A DNA stretch of 64,000 nt from an uncultured Pseudomonadota bacterium. Lineage in GTDB: Bacteria; Pseudomonadota; Gammaproteobacteria; Steroidobacterales; Woeseiaceae. The first letter of the stretch is position 1. The number at the start of each line of letters is the position of its first letter. The notes under the pieces were generated by a model that saw only the letters and a list, made by a program, of their open reading frames with translations, did no database searches and was not told where the DNA came from. Shown piece after piece: positions 43,824-52,064 of the stretch. Both the position numbers and the translations under genes were made by a program. The stretch is from contig CAJXJW010000006.1 of the NCBI GenBank assembly GCA_913055625.1, forward strand, positions 62,001 through 126,000, written 5' to 3'.

Positions 43824-44684
43824 TCATTTCGGCCATTGCTGCAGAACCAGAACGGCACCTGCCGGGTCTTCGACGACGGCGATCGTACCTTCGCGCAATT
43901 CCGGCGACGGCGCCAGCAGGACCCTGCCGCCGAGTTGTTCCGCCCGGGAGGCCGCCGCGACCGGGTCCGCCACGCCGAAGTACGTGAGCCAGACAGCCGG
44001 CCATTCCGGTGCAGGCTCCTTAAGGATGCCGGCGCGGTCCACGCCTCCGGCGCCCAGTATCACGTACCGGCCGCCGCGGCGCTCGATCTCGGTCGCCTGG
44101 TAGCCGAAGACGCGCTCGTAGAAGCGCGCGGCTTCGACGCTGTCCTCGGCGACCAGCTCGTTCCAGACGACACGGCCGACGGCACCCGCCGTCGTGGCAT
44201 CGTCGGGATCACCGACGTTGCTGCGCGCGAGGCCGACGATGGCTCCCTGGTCATCCGCGATCGCCGCGACGCGTCCCAGCGGCACGTTGCGCGGCGCGAC
44301 GATCACGTCGCCGCCGGCGCTTGTCGCACGCTGCACCGCCGTGTCGACGTCGCCGACGGACAGGTACGGCAGCCAGCGCGACACGTTCGCGCCGTCGTCG
44401 CGCGGCGCGGCCTGCAGCAGCCCGGCAACGTAGATGCCGCCGTCGCGGGCCAGGACGTAGTCCTGTCCCCGACCGGTTCGCGACGTTTCGAGGTCCCAGC
44501 CGAACAGGCCGCCGTAAAAGCGCCGTGCGGCGTCGAGGTCGTTCGTGACGAGGTCGTGCCAGACGGCTTTTCCGACGAGGGGCTCGTCGCTGAACGACAT
44601 GCCGGACAGGTCCGCGGGAGCATTCAATGCGCAGGACGCCAGCAGGGCGGCCGTCGCGGCTATTCCGGTCAATCGCAAGCGCAT
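43824..44684 (-). CDS. Exported lipoprotein with two VOC (glyoxalase-like) domains
   Basis: 286 residues from ATG 44684, which has AAGGAGAAC upstream; longer in-frame starts would destroy the signal. Lipobox ALLASC gives an anchored Cys at about 18. Two VOC domains follow: AVWHDLVTNDLDAARRFYGG to VGLARS, and VVWNELVAEDSVEAARFYER to AVLVLQQWPK. VOC proteins are usually cytosolic enzymes or resistance proteins that bind a metal or a small molecule between paired beta-alpha modules. Metal ligands are only partly recognisable here, so binding rather than catalysis is possible. A lipid-anchored VOC protein is unusual. Confidence 0.85.
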   Translation of the reverse strand: MRLRLTGIAATAALLASCALNAPADLSGMSFSDEPLVGKAVWHDLVTNDLDAARRFYGGLFGWDLETSRTGRGQDYVLARDGGIYVAGLLQAAPRDDGANVSRWLPYLSVGDVDTAVQRATSAGGDVIVAPRNVPLGRVAAIADDQGAIVGLARSNVGDPDDATTAGAVGRVVWNELVAEDSVEAARFYERVFGYQATEIERRGGRYVILGAGGVDRAGILKEPAPEWPAVWLTYFGVADPVAAASRAEQLGGRVLLAPSPELREGTIAVVEDPAGAVLVLQQWPK

Positions 44685-44714
44685 CGCGTTTGTTCTCCTT
44701 CGTGTCGACGCGCG

Positions 44715-44720
44715 ATTATA
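44715..44720 (-). promoter_or_regulatory. Consensus -10 box for the VOC lipoprotein
   Basis: The minus strand reads TATAAT exactly, about 30 bases before the ATG at 44684 and so at a fitting distance for a -10 element. The -35 at 17 bases spacing (TGTCGC) is poor. On the plus strand a TATACT at 44774-44779 may serve the divergent LEA-like gene. Confidence 0.45.
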
Positions 44721-44831
44721 GCGGCCTGAAACTGCAGGCGACAGGCGGCGGTGCCCGTCGGCGACGGGCGGGCTATACTGGCCGCCCCAGCGCCCGTCCG
44801 TTGCCGGGCGAAGACCCCGAGGACCACTGCC

Positions 44832-45305
44832 ATGCGCCGATTCGCCCGCACATGCTGCCTGTACCTGCTGGCGGCTGCCATCCTGTCGGGCTGCGCGGGC
44901 CTGCGCCCCGGCTACGAAACGCCGACGGTGACGGTGAATGCATTCCGGACGCTGCCGTCGGGCGGCGCGCTGCCGAGTTTCGAGATCGGGCTGGAGGTCA
45001 TCAATCCGAACCGCGAACCGCTGGAACTGGCGGGGATCTCGTACACGATCAGCCTCGACGGGCACGACATCATCAAGGGCGTCGGTAACGAGCTGCCGGT
45101 GATCGAGGCCTACGGTACCGGCCAGGTCACCGTGACGGCGACTGCAAACCTGCTGGCGGGCGCCCGGTTGATCGCGGACCTGATGAGCAGTCCGAAAGAC
45201 AGTTTCGACTACCGGTTCCTCGCGAAACTCGACCCGGGCGCGTTCCGGCCAACGATTCGCGTCGAGGACAGCGGCACGCTGTCGGCCGGCAGTCTCCAAC
45301 GTTGA
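44832..45305 (+). CDS. LEA14-like lipoprotein
   Basis: 157 residues from ATG 44832. Lipobox AILSGC (Cys about 20) is followed by one LEA type 2 domain: VTVNAFRTLPS, PSFEIGLEVINPNREPLELAG, ISYTISLDGHDIIKG and a ATANLLAGARLIADLM helix. The pattern of a beta sandwich with a conserved NPN turn is typical of the water-stress/hypersensitive-response (WHy) domain, thought to protect or bind other proteins in the envelope. It is divergent from the VOC lipoprotein gene. Confidence 0.87.
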   Translation: MRRFARTCCLYLLAAAILSGCAGLRPGYETPTVTVNAFRTLPSGGALPSFEIGLEVINPNREPLELAGISYTISLDGHDIIKGVGNELPVIEAYGTGQVTVTATANLLAGARLIADLMSSPKDSFDYRFLAKLDPGAFRPTIRVEDSGTLSAGSLQR

Positions 45306-45440
45306 GCGGGGCTATCGGGGCACCGGTCGGGGGATAGGGACCGGCGCCTGCGGCCGTTGGAATGGTGCGGCATGGCGCCGGACCGCAAAATCGGGAACTC
45401 TGGCGGATTGCCCCGGTCGACTGCGTCGCCGGAAACGTCG

Positions 45441-46334
45441 ATGATCAAGGAGCCGATGCTGACCATGAACCCGCCCCCGTGCCATTCGGACCGTGCCGCG
45501 TTGCCGCCGGCATGCGTCGCGCTGGCGGCGTTCCTGCTCGCCGGGTGTTCGGCGTCGGCCGGCGCTCCCGTTGCGGCGCGTGATGCGATATCGCCGGTGT
45601 CGCCCGCGATCGCGGATTGCCGCGCCCGGCTCGACGCGCCGCACGAAACCGCGGCGACCGGGCTGGACAGCCGGCGGATACGCCTCGTGAACTGGAACAT
45701 CAAGAAGAAGTCGCTGCCGAACTGGAAGGAAGACTACGGTCGGCTGGCGGGCGACCGCGACCTGATTCTGATCCAGGAAGCCTCGCTGCGGCCGGAGACC
45801 GTCGGTATCCTCCCGACCGTCCCACACTGGTCGTTCGCGCCGGGCTACCAGACGGATGATGCGGTGACCGGCGTCCTGACGCTGTCGCGGGTGGCGCCGC
45901 TGGCACGGTGCAGCCTGGTGACCCTGGAGCCGCTGTTGCGAACGCCGAAGGCCACCAGCATTACGGAGTTCGGCCTGCGCGATCGGCGGGAGACGCTGCT
46001 GGTCGTCAATGTCCACGCCGTCAATTTCTCGCTCGGCATGGGCACGTACCGGCAGCAGTTCGCGCAGATCGCGGCCGTGCTCGAGGGCCACACCGGACCG
46101 GTCATCCTCTCCGGGGACCTGAATACGTGGCGGGAAGGCCGTACGCGGACGATCGAGGCACTGGCAGAGCGCTTCAACCTGTCCGAACTGGGCTTCGACG
46201 ACGACCGCCGGACACAGGTCTTCGGCCGTCCGCTGGATCATATCTATGTGCGCGGACTGACCGCCGAGTCGAGCGTTACGACGGACGTCACGTCGTCCGA
46301 CCACAATCCGCTGTCCGTCACGCTGTCGATGTAG
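45441..46334 (+). CDS. Endonuclease/exonuclease/phosphatase-family lipoprotein
   Basis: 297 residues from ATG 45441; 45459, 45468 and the in-frame ATG at 45357 are alternatives. Lipobox AAFLLAGC is followed by an EEP fold: RIRLVNWNIKKK (Asn for metal), LILIQEASLRPE with the catalytic Glu, VNVHAVNFSLG, the LSGDLNTW pair Asp-x-Asn, and SSDHNPLSVTL with the final Asp-His. All catalytic positions of the DNase I/phosphodiesterase family are kept. Outside the cytoplasm such proteins cleave nucleic acid, phospholipid or phosphate esters; the substrate is unknown. The DUF5329 gene follows by two bases. Confidence 0.87.
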   Translation: MIKEPMLTMNPPPCHSDRAALPPACVALAAFLLAGCSASAGAPVAARDAISPVSPAIADCRARLDAPHETAATGLDSRRIRLVNWNIKKKSLPNWKEDYGRLAGDRDLILIQEASLRPETVGILPTVPHWSFAPGYQTDDAVTGVLTLSRVAPLARCSLVTLEPLLRTPKATSITEFGLRDRRETLLVVNVHAVNFSLGMGTYRQQFAQIAAVLEGHTGPVILSGDLNTWREGRTRTIEALAERFNLSELGFDDDRRTQVFGRPLDHIYVRGLTAESSVTTDVTSSDHNPLSVTLSM

Positions 46335-46336
46335 CG

Positions 46337-46720
46337 GTGAGGACGCGTCCGTTTCATCGCCGGCCGTGGATCGCGTGCGCCGTATTGTCGGTCCTGGCGT
46401 CGCTCGCGGACCCGGCCCGGGCGGCCGGCATGGACGAGGAAATCGATTTCCTCATCCGGTCAGTGGCCGAGAGCGAGTGCACGTTCATTCGCAACGGCCG
46501 CGAGCACGATGCCGCCGCGGCCAGCGATCACCTGCAGATGAAGCGCGAGCGCGGCCGCCGCTATTACGACACGACCGAAGAGTTCATCGAACGGATCGCG
46601 AGCCGCAGTTCCTGGTCGGGCAAGGACTACCGGATTCGCTGCGGTGATGACGAGCCGGTAACCGCCCGCGACTGGTTCTTGTCCAGGTTGAAAGTTTTTC
46701 GCGGGCGCCGCGCACCCTAG
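46337..46720 (+). CDS. DUF5329 secreted protein
   Basis: 127 residues from GTG 46337, two bases after the previous stop. The signal peptide (WIACAVLSVLASLADPARAA) has no lipobox. The mature domain matches DUF5329: MDEEIDFLIRSVAESECTFI, RNGREHDAAAASDHLQMK, FIERIASRSSWSGKDYRIRC and a WFLSRLKVF end. Two cysteines could form a disulfide. The function of the family is unknown. Tight spacing shows co-expression with the EEP-family lipoprotein. Confidence 0.85.
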   Translation: MRTRPFHRRPWIACAVLSVLASLADPARAAGMDEEIDFLIRSVAESECTFIRNGREHDAAAASDHLQMKRERGRRYYDTTEEFIERIASRSSWSGKDYRIRCGDDEPVTARDWFLSRLKVFRGRRAP

Positions 46721-46843
46721 CGAGGGCCGGCGCCTTCCCCCCGGGGTCGGAATTGCGTAGGGTTGCGCCGTGGCGCGAACCCTCGCCGGTCGGCGCGGTC
46801 TGATACCCCAAGTCCTTCGCCACCAAACTCCCGGAGAGGAACC

Positions 46844-49800
46844 GTGGGCCTCACACGTCTCGGCTTGTCGAATCCCGTCGCCGTCGTAGCGGCGATCCTG
46901 TTGCTGCTGCTGGTCGGCGCGGTGAGTCTAGGCAGGCTGCCGATCCAGATGATTCCCGACGTGCAGCGTCCTTTCATTCAGATCACGACCGGGTGGCGGT
47001 CAGCGGCGCCGGAGGAAGTCGAGGCCGAGATCCTCGAACCGCAGGAAGACATGCTGCGCGGCATCCCCGGGCTGGAGAAGATGGAGTCCACGGCGTCGCG
47101 CGGCAATGCCAGCATCAGCCTGATGTTCGCGGTCGGCACGGACCTCCAGCGCGCCCTCATCGAGGTCATCAATCGCCTGAACCAGGTGCCGCGTTACCCG
47201 AACGACGTGACGGAGCCGCGCATCTTCGCGGGGCAGGACAGCTTCGGCGCTCAGATTGCCTGGTTCGCGCTCACCCGCGTGCCCGGCAACGACCGTCCGA
47301 TGGCGAGCTATAACGACTTCGTGCGCGAGGTCGTGCAGGCTCGCATCGAGAGAGTGCCCGGCGTATCCAATTCCAATGCGTACGGCGGGCGCGACAACGA
47401 GGTCCGCATCACGTTCGACCCGTACGAAGCGGCTGCGCTCGGTATCCAGATTCCGCAGCTCGCCGCCGTGACCGGCAACAACTACGACACGACGGGCGGC
47501 TTCAGCGACGTCGGCCGGCGCCAGTACACGCTGCGTTACGCCGGCAAGTACGACCTCGACGAGTTCGGCGACATGGTGCTCGACTGGCGCGGCGGCAACC
47601 CGGTACGCCTGCGGGACATTGCGCGCGTCGACGTCGTGATGCGGGACGCGGCGGGCACCATGTTCCAGAACGGCGAAGAATCGATCGCATTCGACACGCA
47701 GGTAGAGCAGGGCGTCAACGTCCTCGACGTGATGGAAGACCTGAAGGAGGCAATCGCCGAACTGGAAGCCGGGCCGCTCGCGCGCGCCGGTCTGCAGGTC
47801 GAGCAGGTGTACGACGAGTCCACCTATATCGAGGATTCGATCGCGATGTTGCGAACGAACCTCCTGCTCGGCATCACGCTCGCGATCGGCATCCTTTGGT
47901 GGTTCCTCCGCAAGTTCCGCGCGACCGTGATCGTGGCGCTCGCGATCCCGGCGTGCCTGTTTGCCGGATTCATGATGCTCAACGTGACCGGCCGGACGCT
48001 GAACATGATCTCGCTTGCCGGGCTGGCCTTCGCAACCGGCATGGTGCTCGATGCCGCGATCGTCGTGCTCGAGAACATCGTGCGGTTGCGCGAGCGAGGA
48101 ACGGGTGCGGCCGACGCAGCGGCGACCGGCACAGACCAGGTCTGGGGCGCGCTGCTCGCGTCCACGGCAACCACGGTAGTGATTTTCCTGCCGATCCTGT
48201 TCCTCGAGGACGTGTCCGGCCAGCTGTTCGCCGATCTCGCGCTCGTGATCTCCGTCGCGGTGGTGGCGTCGCTGATCATCGCCGTCACCGTGATTCCGAC
48301 CGCGGCGGCCCATTGGCTCAAGGATGTCCGCCTGGACGACCCGCACACGAACTGGTGGGACTCCGTCACGCGCAGGATCATGCGGATGACGGACGGGGTC
48401 TGGATGCGGCGCGCGTGGATCGCCGGCCTGTTCCTCGGCGCGACCGCGCTGACGCTGATACTGCTGCCGCCGGCCAACTACCTGCCCAAGGGCAAGCAGG
48501 GCTGGATATTCGCGTTCATCGTGCCGCCGCCGGGACAGAGCGTGACCGCGGCCCGCGAGGAGTTGCTCGAGGTGGTCGTGGACCGGCTGGAGCCGTATCT
48601 CGATGACGATGCGGACCTGCGCCTCGACAACTATTTTCTCGGCGCGTTCGGCAACTTCGCGTTCGCGGGTGCGAAGATGCACGATCCCGCCCGCGGCGAC
48701 GAGTTCGTTGGCGTGTTGAATTCGCAGGTGCTGGCCGGCTTTCCGGACACCATGGCCTTTGCCGACCAGTGGGGCATCTTCGACCGGCTCGCCGGGGGTG
48801 GCGGCATCGACCTGAACATCCAGAGCCGCGACATGGACGCGATGCTCGGGGCGGCGCGCATGGGGCTCGGCCTGGTTGCCCAGAACCTGCCGGGCGCAAT
48901 GGCGCGGCCGGTGCCGGGTGTCGACTTCGCCGAGCCGGAGCTTCGCTTCCTGCCGGACGAGCGGCGCCTGACGGAAGCCGGATGGACGCGCCAGCAGATG
49001 TCGCAGGTCATGCGCGGGCTCGGCGATGGCATCTACGTCGGCGATTATTTCGACGGCGACCGGCGCATGGACGTGATTCTTCGTGCGCCCGAATGGCAGA
49101 GTCCGGAGCAGCTCGCATCGACGCCGGTCGCGACCCCGATGGGCGGCATCGTCTCCGTCGATCAGCTCGGCCGGCTCGAGCGCACCGCGGGCCCGAACCA
49201 GATTCGCCGGGTCGACCGGCGGCGCGCGGTGACGCTCGCCATTACGCCGCCGCCGGACCTGTCACTCGAGGAGTCCATCGAGATTCTGCGGCAGAACGTC
49301 GAGCCGCAGTTGCTGCAGGCGCTGCCGGAAGACGGCGAGATCAGCTACTACGGCAGCGCGGACGACCTGAAGATCGCGCTTGCAAACATGTCGCAGAGCT
49401 TCGGCCTCGCGATCATCGTGTTGTACCTGCTGATGAGCGGGCTTTTCCGCTCCTTCATCGACAGCCTGCTCGTCATCAGCGCGCTGCCACTCGCCACGAT
49501 CGGCGGCATCGCGCTGCTCCGTATCATGGCGCTGCCGATGGACCTGCTGACGATGATCGGCTTCATCACGCTGCTCGGCCTCGTCGTCAACAACGCGATC
49601 CTGCTGGTGCACCAGACCCGGCAGGCGGAGCGCGAAGGCTACAACCGGCGTGATGCGGTGGAGCAGGCCATCCGGCGCCGGCTGCGGCCGATCCTGATGA
49701 GCACGCTGACCAGCCTGTTCGGGATGCTGCCGCTGTTGCTGATTCCGGGGCCGGGGTCCGAGGTGTACCAGGGGCTTGCCGCGGTGATCGTCGGCGGCAT

Positions 49801-49909
49801 GTCCATCAGCACCGTCTTCACGTTGATACTGTTGCCGAGCCTGCTGCGGCTGGGCGAAGCTTCGCAGGCGCCAGTGCCCGATGCCGATCGTGCACCGGCG
49901 ATGAGTTAG
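46844..49909 (+). CDS. RND-type efflux permease
   Basis: 1021 residues from GTG 46844, with GGAGAGGA ahead. The usual RND build is present: first membrane helix (NPVAVVAAILLLLLVGAVSLG), a porter domain with EVEAEILEPQEDMLRG, helices 2-6, a second large periplasmic loop starting LPKGKQGWIF, and helices 8-12 (AIIVLYLLMSGLFRSFIDSL, LLGLVVNNAILLVHQTRQAE). In helix four most drug pumps have two adjacent Asp; here the motif is GMVLDAAIVVLENI, with one Asp and one Ala. It exports small molecules using proton flow and works with the adaptor encoded next. The order permease-then-adaptor is reversed from acrAB, and no outer-membrane channel gene is near. Confidence 0.94.
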   Translation: MGLTRLGLSNPVAVVAAILLLLLVGAVSLGRLPIQMIPDVQRPFIQITTGWRSAAPEEVEAEILEPQEDMLRGIPGLEKMESTASRGNASISLMFAVGTDLQRALIEVINRLNQVPRYPNDVTEPRIFAGQDSFGAQIAWFALTRVPGNDRPMASYNDFVREVVQARIERVPGVSNSNAYGGRDNEVRITFDPYEAAALGIQIPQLAAVTGNNYDTTGGFSDVGRRQYTLRYAGKYDLDEFGDMVLDWRGGNPVRLRDIARVDVVMRDAAGTMFQNGEESIAFDTQVEQGVNVLDVMEDLKEAIAELEAGPLARAGLQVEQVYDESTYIEDSIAMLRTNLLLGITLAIGILWWFLRKFRATVIVALAIPACLFAGFMMLNVTGRTLNMISLAGLAFATGMVLDAAIVVLENIVRLRERGTGAADAAATGTDQVWGALLASTATTVVIFLPILFLEDVSGQLFADLALVISVAVVASLIIAVTVIPTAAAHWLKDVRLDDPHTNWWDSVTRRIMRMTDGVWMRRAWIAGLFLGATALTLILLPPANYLPKGKQGWIFAFIVPPPGQSVTAAREELLEVVVDRLEPYLDDDADLRLDNYFLGAFGNFAFAGAKMHDPARGDEFVGVLNSQVLAGFPDTMAFADQWGIFDRLAGGGGIDLNIQSRDMDAMLGAARMGLGLVAQNLPGAMARPVPGVDFAEPELRFLPDERRLTEAGWTRQQMSQVMRGLGDGIYVGDYFDGDRRMDVILRAPEWQSPEQLASTPVATPMGGIVSVDQLGRLERTAGPNQIRRVDRRRAVTLAITPPPDLSLEESIEILRQNVEPQLLQALPEDGEISYYGSADDLKIALANMSQSFGLAIIVLYLLMSGLFRSFIDSLLVISALPLATIGGIALLRIMALPMDLLTMIGFITLLGLVVNNAILLVHQTRQAEREGYNRRDAVEQAIRRRLRPILMSTLTSLFGMLPLLLIPGPGSEVYQGLAAVIVGGMSISTVFTLILLPSLLRLGEASQAPVPDADRAPAMS

Positions 49910-49916
49910 GAACCCA

Positions 49917-50951
49917 ATGAAACGATCCATGCGATTCCTGCCACTGCTGTGTCTTGCCGTATCGGGCACTGCCCTCGCGCAGATGCCGCCGGCCAACGTC
50001 GTCGTGCAGTCCGCGGAAATGCGGGAACTGTCCCCGTCGGTGGATGTCCCCGGCACCGTGATCAGCCGCTTCGACGCGCGCCTGGCGTCCGAGGTGGCGG
50101 CGAAGCTCGAGTGGATCGCGGAAGTCGGCACGCGGGTGAACAAGGGCGAGGTCGTCGCCAGGCTCGACGCCACGACGTTCCGCCTGCTGGAAGCCGAGGC
50201 GGAGAGCCGGGTGCGGCGCGAGCAGGCACGTGTGAAGTTCCTCGAGTCCGAGAAACATCGCCTGGAAAGCCTCGCGAGCAACAACCTGTCGGCGCGCAGC
50301 CAACTCGACCAGGTCGAGGCGGACCTGGAGGCGTCGCGCAGTGACGAGGCGATCGCGCGGGCGCAGCTGGGGCAGGCCCAGGTGGCGATGGCGGTCACGC
50401 AGATCAAGGCACCGTTCGACGGCATCGTGACGGAACGCCTGCGCAACATCGGCGAGCGCCTGAACGTGGCTGACGAGGTCATCCGGCTCGTCGATCCGCG
50501 TTCCATCGAGATCGTCGCACGCGCACCGCTCAGCACCGTGCACTTCATCAGCGAAGGTGCGGCGCTCGCGATGCACAACGACTATCGCGCCGATTCGGCC
50601 CAGGTCCGCACGGTGGTACCCTTCGGCAATCCACAGTCGCACATGTTCGAAGTCCGGCTGACCGCGGACCCGGACAAGTGGACGGTCGGCGAGAGCGTGC
50701 GCGTATCGATGCCGACGGCACTGGCCCGCGAGGTGCTGGCCGTGCCCCGCGATGCGCTGATACTGCGGCGCGAGGGCACCACGATCTTCAAGGTGAAGGA
50801 CGACATGACGGTCGAACAGGTCAACGTGATCACGGGCCTCGGCGCCGGTGAGCACATAGAGGTCAGCGGCGATATCGCGGCGGGGGACCAGGTGGTCGTG
50901 CGCGGCGGCGAGCGCCTCGGCAACGGCATGACGGTGACGCTGGCGAAGTGA
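49917..50951 (+). CDS. RND efflux periplasmic adaptor (membrane-fusion protein)
   Basis: 344 residues, seven bases after the permease gene. A signal peptide (LPLLCLAVSGTALA) precedes a barrel-sandwich lipoyl half (GTVISRFDARLASEVAAKLEW, GEVVARLDATTF), a coiled-coil hairpin (about 85-160, rich in Arg/Glu/Leu), the second lipoyl half (IKAPFDGIVTERLRNIGERL) and beta-barrel segments to the C-terminus. No lipobox is seen, so it is probably soluble or anchored by its signal. It links the permease to an outer-membrane channel encoded elsewhere. Confidence 0.93.
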   Translation: MKRSMRFLPLLCLAVSGTALAQMPPANVVVQSAEMRELSPSVDVPGTVISRFDARLASEVAAKLEWIAEVGTRVNKGEVVARLDATTFRLLEAEAESRVRREQARVKFLESEKHRLESLASNNLSARSQLDQVEADLEASRSDEAIARAQLGQAQVAMAVTQIKAPFDGIVTERLRNIGERLNVADEVIRLVDPRSIEIVARAPLSTVHFISEGAALAMHNDYRADSAQVRTVVPFGNPQSHMFEVRLTADPDKWTVGESVRVSMPTALAREVLAVPRDALILRREGTTIFKVKDDMTVEQVNVITGLGAGEHIEVSGDIAAGDQVVVRGGERLGNGMTVTLAK

Positions 50952-50973
50952 GACGTGGCATGAGCAGGCGAAC

Positions 50974-51051
50974 ATGAAAAACCTCGAGCGAATCCTGGAA
51001 TCGCGGCCGATGCACCGGGTCGGCAACGGGCAGAGCGTCGCGCCCGCATGA
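50974..51051 (+). pseudogene. 25-codon frame resembling a pirin N-terminus, possible remnant
   Basis: A short frame begins with ATG 50974 and ends in a TGA that overlaps the pirin ATG (ATGA). The product, MKNLERILESRPMHRVGNG then QSVAPA, recalls the start of many pirins, where HWVGDGFPV follows a helix. The complete pirin gene that follows belongs to a different pirin type and lacks this segment. So this may be the left end of a deleted tandem pirin, kept as a tiny upstream frame that couples to the next gene. The similarity is from memory and short. Confidence 0.4.
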
Positions 51052-51953
51052 GTTTCAGCGACGCACCCGCACCGGCCTGCGCGAATGGGCGCGGCAGCAT
51101 CGAGCTGCGGATCGAACCGGTGGAGCGCGACCTGGGCGAGCTGACCGTGCGACGGGCGCTGCCGTCGCCGGGCCGGCGCACGGTGGGTTCATTCATCTTC
51201 TTCGATCACATGGGTCCGGCCGAGTTTCCGCCCGGCGAAGGCATCCAGGTGCGCCCGCATCCCCACATCGGCCTCGCGACCGTGACCTACCTGTTCGAAG
51301 GCGAAATCATGCACCGGGACAGCCTCGGCTACGTGCAACCGATTCGTGCCGGCGCCGTCAACCTGATGACCGCGGGGCGCGGCATCGTGCATTCGGAGCG
51401 CGCGGGCGAGGATCTGCACACGACCTCGCGTCTGCACGGTATCCAGTCCTGGATGGCCTTGCCGGACGGGCACGAGGAAACCGACCCGGCATTCGTGCAT
51501 TACCCGGCGTCCACCCTCCCGGAGCTCGATGTCTCCGGCGTCACCGTGCGCGTCATCATCGGTACCGCCTACGGGGCAACGTCCCCGGTGTCGACGTTGT
51601 CGCCGATGCTCTACCTGGAATGCCGGATGCCCGAAGGTGCACAAATCCTGCTGCCTGACGACCAGGCCGAGCTCGCGATCTACGTCGTCGAAGGCGGCGT
51701 CGTCGCGGGCGACGAGGAGGTCGGGGCCGGGGTGATGGCGGTCGCTGCGGACGGCGGACCACTGAGCCTGCGGGCGGCGGCCGACAGCCGTGTCATGGTG
51801 ATCGGCGGTGCGCCGGTCGGCAGACGGCATATCTGGTGGAACCTGGTGTCGAGTTCGCGGGAGCGAATCGAGCAGGCCAAGGCCGACTGGAAGTCCGGCC
51901 GCTTCGCGATGGTGCCGGGCGACGACGAGTTCATCCCGCTACCGGAGAAGTGA
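51048..51953 (+). CDS. Pirin-family protein
   Basis: 301 residues. The N-terminal cupin has the metal signature RPHPHIGLATVTYLFEG (His71 and His73), GYVQPIRAGAVNLMTAG and GRGIVHSE with the third His and the Glu ligand. The C-terminal cupin (about 180-290) includes LLPDDQAELAIYVVEGG and VMVIGGAPVG. Pirins are cytosolic iron cupins; some act as quercetin dioxygenases and others as redox-sensing co-regulators. Which applies here is open. It lies about 95 bases after the efflux adaptor gene and may be the third gene of that operon. Confidence 0.93.
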   Translation: MSFSDAPAPACANGRGSIELRIEPVERDLGELTVRRALPSPGRRTVGSFIFFDHMGPAEFPPGEGIQVRPHPHIGLATVTYLFEGEIMHRDSLGYVQPIRAGAVNLMTAGRGIVHSERAGEDLHTTSRLHGIQSWMALPDGHEETDPAFVHYPASTLPELDVSGVTVRVIIGTAYGATSPVSTLSPMLYLECRMPEGAQILLPDDQAELAIYVVEGGVVAGDEEVGAGVMAVAADGGPLSLRAAADSRVMVIGGAPVGRRHIWWNLVSSSRERIEQAKADWKSGRFAMVPGDDEFIPLPEK

Positions 51954-52064
51954 GACACGGTTCTCAGGAAACGTGACGGTCGTTGCGCCGAATGTGACCC
52001 GTTTCCGGCGCCGTCCGGGTGACGCAACATAAAATACGGGATTCTGCCGTCGCCGGAATGTCGC

